From Cernens ardua (lineage in GTDB: Bacteria > Pseudomonadota > Gammaproteobacteria > Pseudomonadales > Halomonadaceae): a stretch of DNA of 64,000 bases. Made by a program: the position numbers and the translations under genes. The notes below the pieces were generated by a model, which worked only from the letters and a program-made list of their open reading frames with translations, was not told the DNA's origin and ran no database searches. Location of the stretch: the NCBI RefSeq assembly GCF_051251085.1, contig NZ_JBPCZH010000002.1:434001-498000 (forward strand), written 5' to 3'. Shown here one piece after another: positions 24,784-33,200 of this stretch (within the stretch, counting starts at the first letter, position 1; the number at the start of each line of letters is the position of its first letter).

Positions 24784-26514
24784 GTGTTTCTATCCCTACG
24801 GTATGTCATCAAGTCCGTCCCACACACCTTGTTATTCTTCTATATCCTCTTTCTGCTCTTTGGAGCCATTCTTCCCAGTATCAATATTTACCTGACTGGT
24901 TATCTGGTGAATGCACTACAACATAATCATCAGTTGAATACACCACTGATTGTCGCGGTGGCGCTTTGGTGTTTTTCGCTTTATGGATCGCAACTGCTGG
25001 CCCCGCTGACCAACCTGTTTCAAGGTGATATTTCAGATTTAAGTACGCGGTATTTTAACCAAAAAATTATTTCCTGTATCAATCAGACTAATTCCATTAC
25101 GCTCTTTGAAGACAAGAAAAAATATGAGGAGCTAGTGCTCCTGCGTGAACAGTCAAATTATCGACCTCACAATTTTATTATAAATCTTACCTATGTCGTT
25201 CAGTCACTGGTAGTAACGGTGAGTGTACTGAGTGTCCTTATCCATTTTTCCGGTGTGGGACTAGCATTGTGTGTGCTTTCGGTATTGCCCACACTGATTA
25301 TTAATTTCAAACAGCAGGGTAAACTGTGGAGACTGGTTTTTGTGAATGCCAGGGAATCAGTCACCATGCGTTATATTTATCAGATTTGTACACAAAGAGG
25401 GATTACGCAGGAAATAAAACTTTTTGGTTTGGGTGATTATTTACTCGAAAAATATACGGCAGCGGCTCAGCGTTTACATATCAATATGCATAAACAACGC
25501 TTATGGGCCCTTGCAGTGCCATTACCGGTCATGCTCTTTAGCTATTGCGTGCTATTTTATGGTGTGTACACCTTTCTGGGTGGATTGATGACTCATCAAT
25601 TCAATACCAGCCGCATGGTAATGGCTTTTCAGTCCATCGCAGTACTCAAATCTGATCTTGATCAGCTTTCCGTTCACTCTTCGTTATTGTATTCCTGCAA
25701 AAGGTTTTTCCAAACGTTCCATTCCTTCATCGCTGACCATGAAGATCCAGTCAAGGGGGGGAGTCGCCAGCTTACAGACAAGGGGCCTTTGAGTGTTACA
25801 TTTGATCGTCTGAGTTTTACTTACCCGGACCAGAATGAGCCTGCATTGAAGGACGTGTCATTTAGCATTCCGGCAGGCCAAAAGATCGCCATCCTGGGTG
25901 TAAACGGAAGCGGAAAGACGACGCTGATTAAACTCCTGTTACGTATGTATGCCTTTAGTCATGGCAATATTTTTATCGATAACACACCTATAGACACATT
26001 GGATGTGCACGCCTATCGTGAACGGATTTCCACGGTGGTACAGGATTTTGGCAAGTATGAATTTACGGTGAGCGAAAATATTCTGTTTGATGAAGAAGGG
26101 AATGTAACGCTCACTCCGCATGTCAATTCATTGCTATCTACCGTAGAGTTTCCCTATGCTGCAAACAAACAGCTGGGCAAACAGTTTGGCGGGGACGATC
26201 TTTCACAAGGGCAATGGCAAAAGTTGTCAGTCGCGAGAGCACTTCACCGGGAAGCAGGTCTTTTCATCTTTGATGAATTCTCAGCCGCCCTTGATCCGGT
26301 TATCGAATACAAGCTTTTCAATGAAATTCTTGCTCTTTCAGCCACTGTGATTGCGGTCACTCACCGTTTGGGAAAAATCAAGTCATTCGACAGGATTGTC
26401 GTTATGAATGAGGGGCGGATTGCCGAGGATGGGGATTTCGAAACACTGATGGCTCATCAGGGGTTATTTGCAGAAATGTGGCATGCACAGTTTGGCGAGT
26501 CCAGCGCCGCCTAG
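24784..26514 (+). CDS. ABC exporter (fused membrane and ATPase domains)
   Basis: Half-size exporter that would act as a homodimer. The 576 residues have six helices in ~1-320 and a nucleotide-binding domain from ~340. Walker A is at 372-379 (GVNGSGKT), the signature is LSQGQ at 473-477 instead of LSGGQ, Walker B is FIFDE with Asp497/Glu498, and the switch His is 527. There is no N-terminal C39 peptidase. It belongs to the loose group of exporters found with peptide and lipid-linked products, but no biosynthetic gene is nearby. GTG start with AGGAG seven bases upstream. The gene and its spacer look more AT-rich than the surroundings, a hint of transfer. Substrate unknown. Confidence 0.9.
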   Translation: MFLSLRYVIKSVPHTLLFFYILFLLFGAILPSINIYLTGYLVNALQHNHQLNTPLIVAVALWCFSLYGSQLLAPLTNLFQGDISDLSTRYFNQKIISCINQTNSITLFEDKKKYEELVLLREQSNYRPHNFIINLTYVVQSLVVTVSVLSVLIHFSGVGLALCVLSVLPTLIINFKQQGKLWRLVFVNARESVTMRYIYQICTQRGITQEIKLFGLGDYLLEKYTAAAQRLHINMHKQRLWALAVPLPVMLFSYCVLFYGVYTFLGGLMTHQFNTSRMVMAFQSIAVLKSDLDQLSVHSSLLYSCKRFFQTFHSFIADHEDPVKGGSRQLTDKGPLSVTFDRLSFTYPDQNEPALKDVSFSIPAGQKIAILGVNGSGKTTLIKLLLRMYAFSHGNIFIDNTPIDTLDVHAYRERISTVVQDFGKYEFTVSENILFDEEGNVTLTPHVNSLLSTVEFPYAANKQLGKQFGGDDLSQGQWQKLSVARALHREAGLFIFDEFSAALDPVIEYKLFNEILALSATVIAVTHRLGKIKSFDRIVVMNEGRIAEDGDFETLMAHQGLFAEMWHAQFGESSAA

Positions 26515-26517
26515 ACG

Positions 26518-26552
26518 AAAAAGCCGTGGCAATTGCCACGGCTTCTGTTTTT
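26518..26552. terminator. Perfect-palindrome terminator after the ABC exporter
   Basis: A 24-bp perfect palindrome (26521-26544, arms AAGCCGTGGCAA) lies between an A-tract and CTGTTTTT, just after the ABC stop and 38 bp before the end of the convergent gnd gene. It likely terminates both transcripts. Confidence 0.85.
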
Positions 26553-26589
26553 AGTCTGACGGAACGTTTCTATCAAACAATCTTCGGTG

Positions 26590-28008
26590 TCAGGGCTTCA
26601 GCCATTCAGTGTGGAAAGTGCCTTCTTTATCGAGGCGCTTGTATGTATGCGCACCAAAGAAATCACGCTGCGCCTGAATCAGGTTGGCAGGCAATTTTTC
26701 GGAGCGATAGCTGTCATAGTAGGCGATCGCTGAAGAGAAGGTGGGCGTCGGAATACCCTGCTGAACAGCATAGGAGACAACATCACGCAGTGCAGCCTGA
26801 TATTCGTCTGCAATCCCTTTGAAGTAAGGTGCCAACAGCAGATTGTCCAACTGCGGATCTTCCTGGTAGGCGTCGGTGATCTTCTGCAGGAAGCGAGCGC
26901 GGATGATGCAGCCAGCACGGAAGATTTTGGCAATTTCGCCGTAGTTCAGATCCCAGCCGTAGTCTTCTGAGGCAGATTTGTACTGTGCAAAACCCTGCGC
27001 ATAGGAAACGATCTTGCTCAGGTAGAGGGCACGACGTACTTTTTCGATAAATTCCTTACGATCACCTTCGAACGGCTTGGGCGTCGGGCCACTTAGAACG
27101 TTGGAGGCTTTTACACGCTGTTCTTTCAGTGCAGAGATAAAACGTGCAAATACGGACTCAGTAATCAGGGGCAGCGGTACGCCGAAGTCCAGCGCACTTT
27201 TACTGGTCCATTTACCTGTTCCTTTTTGACCGGCGGAATCAAGGATCACGTCGACAACATAGTTATCGGTTTCATCATCCTTTTTAGTGAAAATTTTGGA
27301 GGTGATATCGATCAGATAGCTGTCGAGTTCACCTTTGTTCCAGTCAGCAAATACTTCTGCCAGTTCTTCATTGGAAAGACCGAGGCTGCTTTTCAGGATA
27401 GAGTAGGCCTCTGCAATCAGCTGCATATCGCCATACTCGATACCGTTGTGCACCATTTTTACATAGTGACCTGCACCATCCGGGCCGATATAAGTGACGC
27501 AAGGTTCGTTGTCTTCCGGCGCCTTGGCAGCGATTTTCTCAAGAATCGGTGCCACCAGTGCATAGGCTTCTTTCTGACCGCCAGGCATGATGGAGGGGCC
27601 TTTCAATGCACCTTCTTCACCCCCGGATACCCCAGTACCAATGAAGTTGAGTCCTGCATTAGACAGTTCCTTGTTACGGCGGATAGTATCAGTATAAAGC
27701 GTGTTGCCACCGTCAATCAGGATGTCGCCCTTATCAAGATGTGGTTTGAGAGACTCAATGGTTTTATCAGTTGCTTCACCGGCCTTGACCATTAAAAGGA
27801 TACGACGTGGTTTTTCGAGTGAATCAACAAACTCTTCGATGGAATAGCTGGGCACCAATTTCTTGTCTGGATGTTCCGCCATGACTTCATCTGTTTTGTC
27901 ACTGGAGCGATTGAAAATGGAGACTGTATAGCCACGGCTCTCAATGTTGAGCGCGAGGTTCTTCCCCATGACGGCCATACCGATGACACCGATTTCCTGT
28001 TTGGACAT
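26590..28008 (-). CDS. gnd: 6-phosphogluconate dehydrogenase, decarboxylating
   Basis: Oxidises 6-phosphogluconate to ribulose 5-phosphate and CO2 with NADP+, in the oxidative pentose phosphate pathway. The 472 residues match the long (enteric) form. The Rossmann motif GVIGMAVMGKNLALNI is at the start, then GVSGGEEGALKGPSIMPGG, and the catalytic Lys and Glu in KMVHNGIEYGDMQ. The C-terminal all-helical domain ends in FHTEWLKP-type sequence. The ATG at 28008 has GAGG just before it; an in-frame extension to 28086 is not conserved. Palindromes upstream (28065-28079, 28130-28145) may be operators. It neighbours sugar-acid genes. Confidence 0.97.
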   Translation of the reverse strand: MSKQEIGVIGMAVMGKNLALNIESRGYTVSIFNRSSDKTDEVMAEHPDKKLVPSYSIEEFVDSLEKPRRILLMVKAGEATDKTIESLKPHLDKGDILIDGGNTLYTDTIRRNKELSNAGLNFIGTGVSGGEEGALKGPSIMPGGQKEAYALVAPILEKIAAKAPEDNEPCVTYIGPDGAGHYVKMVHNGIEYGDMQLIAEAYSILKSSLGLSNEELAEVFADWNKGELDSYLIDITSKIFTKKDDETDNYVVDVILDSAGQKGTGKWTSKSALDFGVPLPLITESVFARFISALKEQRVKASNVLSGPTPKPFEGDRKEFIEKVRRALYLSKIVSYAQGFAQYKSASEDYGWDLNYGEIAKIFRAGCIIRARFLQKITDAYQEDPQLDNLLLAPYFKGIADEYQAALRDVVSYAVQQGIPTPTFSSAIAYYDSYRSEKLPANLIQAQRDFFGAHTYKRLDKEGTFHTEWLKP

Positions 28009-28064
28009 TCCTCTAGCTCCCTGATTTAAGTCCACGTATGAGTGTGTGCAATAAATGTTGCAGG

Positions 28065-28079
28065 CTGTGTGAAACACAG
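28065..28079. promoter_or_regulatory. Palindrome in the gnd leader
   Basis: CTGTGT-GAA-ACACAG lies 57 bp before the gnd start codon. A six-base perfect arm pair with a three-base centre is compatible with either an operator half-site pair or a small 5'-leader hairpin. Confidence 0.4.
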
Positions 28080-28129
28080 AATGCATGAATAAAGTGTGCG
28101 TCTCATTGAGTAATGAGCTTTCCTGAGAT

Positions 28130-28145
28130 CAAAGAAATTTCTTTG
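28130..28145. promoter_or_regulatory. 16-bp perfect palindrome upstream of gnd
   Basis: CAAAGAAATTTCTTTG lies 122 bp before the gnd start. Seven bases to the right on the plus strand is a perfect TATAAT (about 28152). The site could bind a sugar-metabolism regulator such as the LacI protein encoded at 31601-32659, but no matching known consensus was recognised. Confidence 0.45.
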
Positions 28146-28615
28146 TTTCGCTATAATTGTGACTCAAATACCTGACGCAGGTTCCTGGTATGATAATCCA
28201 TTGTGGCGGTATTTTGTGTTATATGTGCGCTTTCATCAAGGTATCCTCTTGTTTTGGCGATGTTATTTGGAATAATTTGTCATTGGAAGTGAGTTTAAGG
28301 CACTTTTCCTGCTTTTAAACCATCATCATGTCTGTTTCGTTGTTTATATCTTTTTTGGATAACGACTCTTCAACGTATAACCTTCTGATCTATCTTTCCG
28401 GATATTCAATCCAGATCCGCGGTTCGATCCCAGTCAGGTTTTGTCATCCGTGGGGTAAGCAACAAGATTTGTGCCTAACAAGGAAAGCACCAAGTGAGTA
28501 TGTTGTGAGGGATGAGCGGTAGGTTAGGGAGGGGGAAGGGAGAGGCATAAAGCAAATGATCATCACATGATGAACCCGCATTATCGAAATGTACTTGACT
28601 GAGAGGGATGAAGAG
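28146..28615. other. Spacer between gnd and the MHS transporter gene
   Basis: About 470 bp without a supported gene (the whole gnd-MFS gap is 662 bp). It has a plus-strand TATAAT near 28152 without a good -35, and a purine-rich tract around 28500-28555 (GGGATGAGCGGTAGG followed by G/A runs). The word GGTTCGATCCC at about 28421 resembles a tRNA T-loop, but no tRNA folds around it. Confidence 0.45.
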
Positions 28616-28648
28616 AGACACCCCATCATCTGGTGATAGGGTGTCTTT
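28616..28648. terminator. Hairpin after the MHS transporter gene
   Basis: AGACACCC (28616-28623) pairs exactly with GGGTGTCT (28639-28646), with an inner ATCA/TGAT stem. It lies 23 bp past the stop of the minus-strand transporter. Its short T-tract (TTT) is on the plus side, so the minus-strand role as terminator is likely but not proven. Confidence 0.6.
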
Positions 28649-28670
28649 ACAGGGATGAGCAGGTGTTCAC

Positions 28671-30053
28671 TCAGTTTTCACCGTAAGCATCTTTTGCTGT
28701 CTCAAGATCACGGTTGAGTGTCTCTGGCATTTTCCATGTCGTGAAAACGGTGACGCCTGTGAGAAGCATCAAATAAAGGGCAATCGGGACCCATGCATAA
28801 ATGGCCATATCGTGTGTATGCCCCAGTACGGCCGTTGTTCCGCTAATCAATAGGGCACCTACCAGAGGTGCAATACCTCCCGCTATCAATGAAGAGATTT
28901 CTCGTGAGATAGATACCCCCATATAACGATAGCGAGAACCAAATAATTCAGGCATCAGTGCGCCTTGAACACCGAACATTCCCCAGGTGCCAATGCCAAG
29001 CGCTATAGTGATGGCAATAATAGTGGTCACCAGATTGCCCTGACTCAATACCCACCAAACGGGTAAAGCGATGATGAGCTGAAAAGCGGCAAAGAAACGA
29101 TAAACGGCACGCCGACCGTAAATATCACTCGCCTTGCCTGCAATAACCACTGTAAAGGCACCGACGATGCCTGCGATCACCAGGGTGAGAGCACCCAAGG
29201 GGCCTTTTTCGCCCACCACATCAACGACGTAACTGATCGCTAATGCCTGATAGATTGAAGAACCGCCATTTTCTCCCATTCGCAACCCGATACCCGTCAG
29301 AATGGAGCGGCGTGACTTGCGAATACACTCTTTGAGAGGACTTTTTATAGGCGCTTGCTTTGCCGATAATTTCGCAAAGGTAGGTGATTCTTTCATATGT
29401 AGCCGCAAGTACAGGGCAACACAGACCAAAACAGCACTGATCAGAAATGGAATCCGCCACATCAGGCTATCCGTGGTGTTATCGGTTCCATGGAGAAAAA
29501 TAAAATAGATAATGGCTGCGGCGACCGTTCCCCCCTGAACACCGAGGAATGGGAGCGATGCAAAATAACCTCGCCGATGGCTGGGCGCACTCTCCGTCAT
29601 CATGACGGCAGCACCTGCCTGTTCTGCGCCTGCGCCAAGTCCTTGGGTCATCCTTAAGATAATCAGGAGAACGGGAGCTAAAGGGCCTACATCCTGGTAG
29701 GTTGGTAACAAACCTATCAGTGTACTCGACAACCCCATGAGAAGGATCGTTACTATCAGGACAACCTTACGTCCCAGTTTGTCGCCCAACGCACCAAAGA
29801 TGATCCCGCCAAAGGGACGAGCTGCAAAGCCGATGAAATAAGTGGCAAAGCTGAGAATCAACTCCAGCGTATGACTTCTATCAGGAAAAAAGAGCGGGCC
29901 TAAAATAAGGGCTGAAGCCAGACTATAGAGTGCGAAGTCATAGTACTCTATAGCACTTCCGAGAGAGAGCGCGAGCGCAGAGCGTTTTAGCTCGTGTGCA
30001 CGGTTGGCTTCGGATGCCTGTCGTGTTCTACCTGGATTGAAAGCTGTTGCCAT
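28671..30053 (-). CDS. MFS transporter, metabolite:H+ symporter (MHS) type
   Basis: Proton-coupled importer of small organic acids or osmolytes in the inner membrane. The 460 residues show 12 helices. LGSAIEYYDFALYSLASALILGPLFF in helix 1 and GALGDKLGRKVVLI in the 2-3 loop are hallmarks of the MHS (ShiA/ProP/KgtP-like) branch, as are FAARPFGGIIFG and RYMGVSISREISSLIAGGIAP. It sits between gnd and the kguE-like gene on the same strand, but 735 bp and a terminator separate it from the latter. A sugar acid or dicarboxylate is a plausible substrate. Family is sure, substrate is not. Confidence 0.92.
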   Translation of the reverse strand: MATAFNPGRTRQASEANRAHELKRSALALSLGSAIEYYDFALYSLASALILGPLFFPDRSHTLELILSFATYFIGFAARPFGGIIFGALGDKLGRKVVLIVTILLMGLSSTLIGLLPTYQDVGPLAPVLLIILRMTQGLGAGAEQAGAAVMMTESAPSHRRGYFASLPFLGVQGGTVAAAIIYFIFLHGTDNTTDSLMWRIPFLISAVLVCVALYLRLHMKESPTFAKLSAKQAPIKSPLKECIRKSRRSILTGIGLRMGENGGSSIYQALAISYVVDVVGEKGPLGALTLVIAGIVGAFTVVIAGKASDIYGRRAVYRFFAAFQLIIALPVWWVLSQGNLVTTIIAITIALGIGTWGMFGVQGALMPELFGSRYRYMGVSISREISSLIAGGIAPLVGALLISGTTAVLGHTHDMAIYAWVPIALYLMLLTGVTVFTTWKMPETLNRDLETAKDAYGEN

Positions 30054-30534
30054 AATTTATTACCACCATGAACTTGTCTGGGAGATCGAGGGGTACTCGA
30101 GATCTGCACTGGATTTATCCCTGTTTGACTATTTTTATTAAATTGTCTTTCGGCATCGTTTGAATGTTTTTATCGATGTGAGCATCCGTGTTAACGACTA
30201 AGCGGTGAATTTTCACACCTAAAGAAAACATGCAATGGATGCTCGGCAGCAACGTGTTTTGCTACTCATTTTTTCGCTTCGAGAAAGCGGGTAAAACGGG
30301 GGACACAGGCGAGGAGTCGAATCGCAGCCATGTCGCGATGAACGTTCGATGAATATAGGCAGGTGATGAAGACGAGGCCCGATAGGGTGGAATGATAAGA
30401 GACGATTGCCATCAACCAGGTATGGGGCATGGCATTATGCTGGATGGGAAGCTTGCTATTGCTGACTCCGCTTACGTTGATGCCGATGTATGTCACCATG
30501 GGATCGATTCCTTTTCTACCTGTTTGAGTGAAAA
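30054..30534. other. Spacer before the MHS transporter gene
   Basis: About 480 bp. Short open frames on both strands here (for example minus 30266-30562) have no recognisable family and look like chance. The AT-rich stretch 30118-30180 is a likely promoter region for the transporter. Degenerate fragments of a lost gene cannot be excluded. Confidence 0.4.
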
Positions 30535-30556
30535 CCAGCTTCCAAAAAGAAGCTGG
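30535..30556 (-). terminator. Terminator of the LacI-KguE-like operon
   Basis: CCAGCTTC (30535-30542) and GAAGCTGG (30549-30556) form an 8-bp stem with a six-base loop. Read on the minus strand it is followed by TTTTCACTC. It lies 232 bp after the stop of the kguE-like gene, leaving a long 3' untranslated region with further small hairpins (for example around 30731-30749). Confidence 0.65.
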
Positions 30557-30788
30557 CGTCACGTGTACTCTGCGTTTCAGGTTCCAAGGTGTAGCGGAAA
30601 AAATATTATTATCAGGGAGTGGCCCTGAGTTTTATGGTTGCATTGAATGCTTGGCTCGCGTAAATGCCTTGAATTCTAGTGGTCGCCAATATGCATTCAC
30701 GCAAGGCTTCACGTCGAAAGTGAACCTGTGGGTTGACGCGTATTAGCGTAACCATGAAAGCGTCTAAAATGTGCCTCACAACTGACGC

Positions 30789-31574
30789 TTATAAATGACT
30801 TAAACGCTCTACCCACTGTGATGTATTACTGACTAAAGACGATTCACTATTGTCAGGTGTGTCTGTATCCGCCAAGGGAAATTCAATGGCTCGTGGAACG
30901 TTGGCTGGGAAAGCACCCCAATAAGAAGACCACTGTGCCAACTCTGCTGCCGAAGGGGCTACTGCATGGAGATTCTGCCCATCCTTTTTGACTCCCTTGC
31001 AATGCACGTAGCATACTTTCTTGCCCAGCTTTCGAGCCGCTTCCGTAGGATTGACACCCACCCATTGCCAATTGCCGGTATCCACTACAAGGCCCGTATC
31101 TATGCCTGCAGATTGAAAAGCGGCATAGGCTTTGAGTAGTTCGTCGGGCAATCCCCCGTCAGGGGTTTGATCATTTTCGATCGCAATCGTCAGGGAAGAG
31201 CCTTCCAACCAATTTGCCAGTTTTGACAGCGTTTGTGCCTGAACTTCAGGGCTCTGGGGCAATTTCCCGATGGCAACCTTAAGTAGACTGGCACCCAATT
31301 GGAGAGCTGTTTCAATGGAAGTGTGGAGATTGTCGTTAAGACGATCACCCAACCACACCAGTTCCGTAGTTGAATAATGGCATGCCAATCCCTGTGTCTT
31401 GATCGTTTCGGCAAGCGCCTCCAAAGGTGTATCCAGTGGACCAAATAGTTCCTGGCGTATTTCGATACCCTTGGCGCCGGCGCGAGCAGACAATTCTACC
31501 GCTTTGGATTGACCATGTGCCTCGACGTAACGGGCGCCATAGGATGATGTGCAAACAAAAACCGGTGAGCTCAT
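30789..31574 (-). CDS. kguE: KguE-like sugar isomerase/epimerase (TIM barrel)
   Basis: Cytosolic AP-endonuclease-2-type TIM-barrel protein. In Pseudomonas, KguE is encoded in the 2-ketogluconate operon beside PtxS; its exact reaction is not established. The 261 residues begin with SSYGARYVEAHGQSKAVELSARAGAKGIEIRQELF, then ENDQTPDGG, GLVVDTGNWQWVGVNP and YVHCKGVKK, consistent with metal-binding Glu/Asp/His positions of the fold. It lies directly downstream of the PtxS-like regulator (26-bp gap), so they form an operon. No kguK, kguD or kguT is adjacent. The symbol is assigned from this pairing and is tentative. Confidence 0.75.
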   Translation of the reverse strand: MSSPVFVCTSSYGARYVEAHGQSKAVELSARAGAKGIEIRQELFGPLDTPLEALAETIKTQGLACHYSTTELVWLGDRLNDNLHTSIETALQLGASLLKVAIGKLPQSPEVQAQTLSKLANWLEGSSLTIAIENDQTPDGGLPDELLKAYAAFQSAGIDTGLVVDTGNWQWVGVNPTEAARKLGKKVCYVHCKGVKKDGQNLHAVAPSAAELAQWSSYWGAFPANVPRAIEFPLADTDTPDNSESSLVSNTSQWVERLSHL

Positions 31575-31600
31575 ATGTAGGTAGTCCCTTGGATTGTGTG

Positions 31601-32659
31601 TCAGGCAATTGCATCAATATGTGAATGATGCGGCCTGCCGGCCACCAGTGTTGAATATCTGGCATGCAATGTGGCCGGATAAAAATGTTTTACTTTCCCA
31701 GCCCCTGGCGTATTTATCTGCTTGCATAGTAGCGACATGGCAGTCGTTCCGATCGCTTTTGTAGGTTGTGCCAACGTGGATATTCCTTTACCTACCAGAG
31801 GCGACCAGCGTTCTTCATCAATAGTTAGAATACCGATGCGCTCGTGCAGTTCGAGTGCTTGCAGTTGTTCCAGTGCCAGGAGTGCCATCGGGGTGTTGGC
31901 ACAAAACAGTGCTGTTTTTTCATTGTGCTGGGCCAGTGAACGTATTGCATGTTCCAGTGTAGGAGTATCCGTGAGCTCTTGCTTTATTTCCAGTAGTTCG
32001 CCTTCGATAGGATGCAGGCGTGAACTCAGGTAGTGCCGAACCGCCCGTGCACGTTGTTCACGAGAGCTGATGCCATCTATAGCGGCAGTCAAATAAATAA
32101 CCCGGGTAAAACCCTGCCCAATGAGGTGTTTAAATCCCAGTCCCACTGCCTGGTGGTTATCCAACCCAACAAAGTTGGCATCCAACCCGGGCAAAAGCCT
32201 GTCAATTACTACAATCGGCATACCCTCATTGGCAACCTTTTCCAGTGCGGTTGTCTGGCTGAGTGGATGAATGACAAGCCCTTCTATGTGATAGGAGGCC
32301 AGTGTTTCCAGATGCTGTTTTTCCAAAGCCGCCTCGCCATTGGAGCTGCATACGATGAGCGTTAGCCCCTTTTGCTGGCAACTTGTCTCGACCGCCTGAA
32401 TGATCTGGGCAGTAAATGGGTTCGTAATGTCATTTACGATCATTCCAATAAGCTGGGTATGGCGTCCTCGTAAACTGCTGGCCAGCCGATCAGGTCGAAA
32501 ATCAAGCGCATTAATGGAATTGGCTATGCGCTTCTGTAATGTATCCGACAACAACTTCCTGTCATCGCCGAAATAGCGCGACACACTTGTTTTGGAGACT
32601 TTGGCATGCTGAGCAACATCATGAATTGTGACGCGCTTTGATGGGAGTTTCCTTTGCAT
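31601..32659 (-). CDS. LacI family regulator, PtxS-like
   Basis: Repressor-type regulator with an effector-binding periplasmic-binding fold. The 352 residues have the LacI helix-turn-helix near the start (RVTIHDVAQHAKVSKTSVSRYFG followed by LLSDTLQKRIANSINALDFRPDRLASSL, in parts), closest to PtxS of Pseudomonas, which senses 2-ketogluconate. The core domain follows (LIGMIVNDITNPFTAQIIQAVE, GLVIHPLS, VVIDRLLPGLDANFVGLDN). Starts at 32659 (used here) or 32701 are both possible. It heads a two-gene operon with the kguE-like gene and probably controls it. Identification with PtxS is by resemblance only. Confidence 0.88.
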   Translation of the reverse strand: MQRKLPSKRVTIHDVAQHAKVSKTSVSRYFGDDRKLLSDTLQKRIANSINALDFRPDRLASSLRGRHTQLIGMIVNDITNPFTAQIIQAVETSCQQKGLTLIVCSSNGEAALEKQHLETLASYHIEGLVIHPLSQTTALEKVANEGMPIVVIDRLLPGLDANFVGLDNHQAVGLGFKHLIGQGFTRVIYLTAAIDGISSREQRARAVRHYLSSRLHPIEGELLEIKQELTDTPTLEHAIRSLAQHNEKTALFCANTPMALLALEQLQALELHERIGILTIDEERWSPLVGKGISTLAQPTKAIGTTAMSLLCKQINTPGAGKVKHFYPATLHARYSTLVAGRPHHSHIDAIA

Positions 32660-32701
32660 TGTGCCGGTTCTCGCTTCCTGTTTATCGAGCAGTTTCAACA
32701 T

Positions 32702-33200
32702 TGAAACCAGTAAAAGTCATATGCACTGGATGAGCAGGCGGTACAGTGTTGACCTTCATGTCTGCTGACACGATTTCGCTATCAAAACTGCTTGCTCGGT
32801 GGTGCTCATTCATATTGGTGCATTTTCTGATTGGCACTTTTTCTAGTTGGCACTCTTTGCCTGACTCTAGTCCAGTGCCCATGATCTATGGAATTCGACC
32901 ATAGGGGTAGAAATATTAAATTCAGCTTAAAAATGAATGTTCTGAGTGATCACGAATCGGATGGTTCGGAACATTCATCGCATGCGGCACTATAAAGGGA
33001 TGTGTAACAAATAAATTGAATCAAAACTGAAGTAGTGGAGGGCGGGGATAAGAAAGGATTTTTTAATTGGGAATACTGTATGTATAATCACTTATATTGA
33101 CTTATGTTGATGATTTTAATTGGATTGTTTTCGTCCCTATCATTTTCATCTCTATCAGGTTGAATTCCCTTTTCCTGCAGTTTTTTAATGTGATTTATAA
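32702..33200. other. Divergent spacer between the LacI gene and the endonuclease gene
   Basis: About 500 bp with promoters for both directions expected. It holds a degenerate 16-18-bp tandem repeat (TTCTGATTGGCACTTT at 32825, TTCTAGTTGGCACTCTTT at 32841) and the long-spaced inverted repeat at 32933-32978. The right third (33050-33180) is AT-rich. No gene supported. Confidence 0.45.
32933..32978. repeat. 10-bp inverted repeat with 26-bp spacing
   Basis: ATGAATGTTC (32933-32942) and GAACATTCAT (32969-32978) are exact complements. The arm centres are 36 bp apart. It lies midway between the divergent LacI and endonuclease genes and could be a paired operator; function unknown. Confidence 0.5.

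Noticed and set aside
28410..28445. GGTTCGATCCC resembles a tRNA T-loop, suggesting an integration-site remnant.
   Set aside because: No acceptor or anticodon stem can be formed around it, and no integrase or second copy is present.
30266..30562. 98-codon minus-strand frame before the MHS transporter gene.
   Set aside because: No family resemblance, poor composition for a protein, and it overlaps the hairpin that ends the upstream operon.
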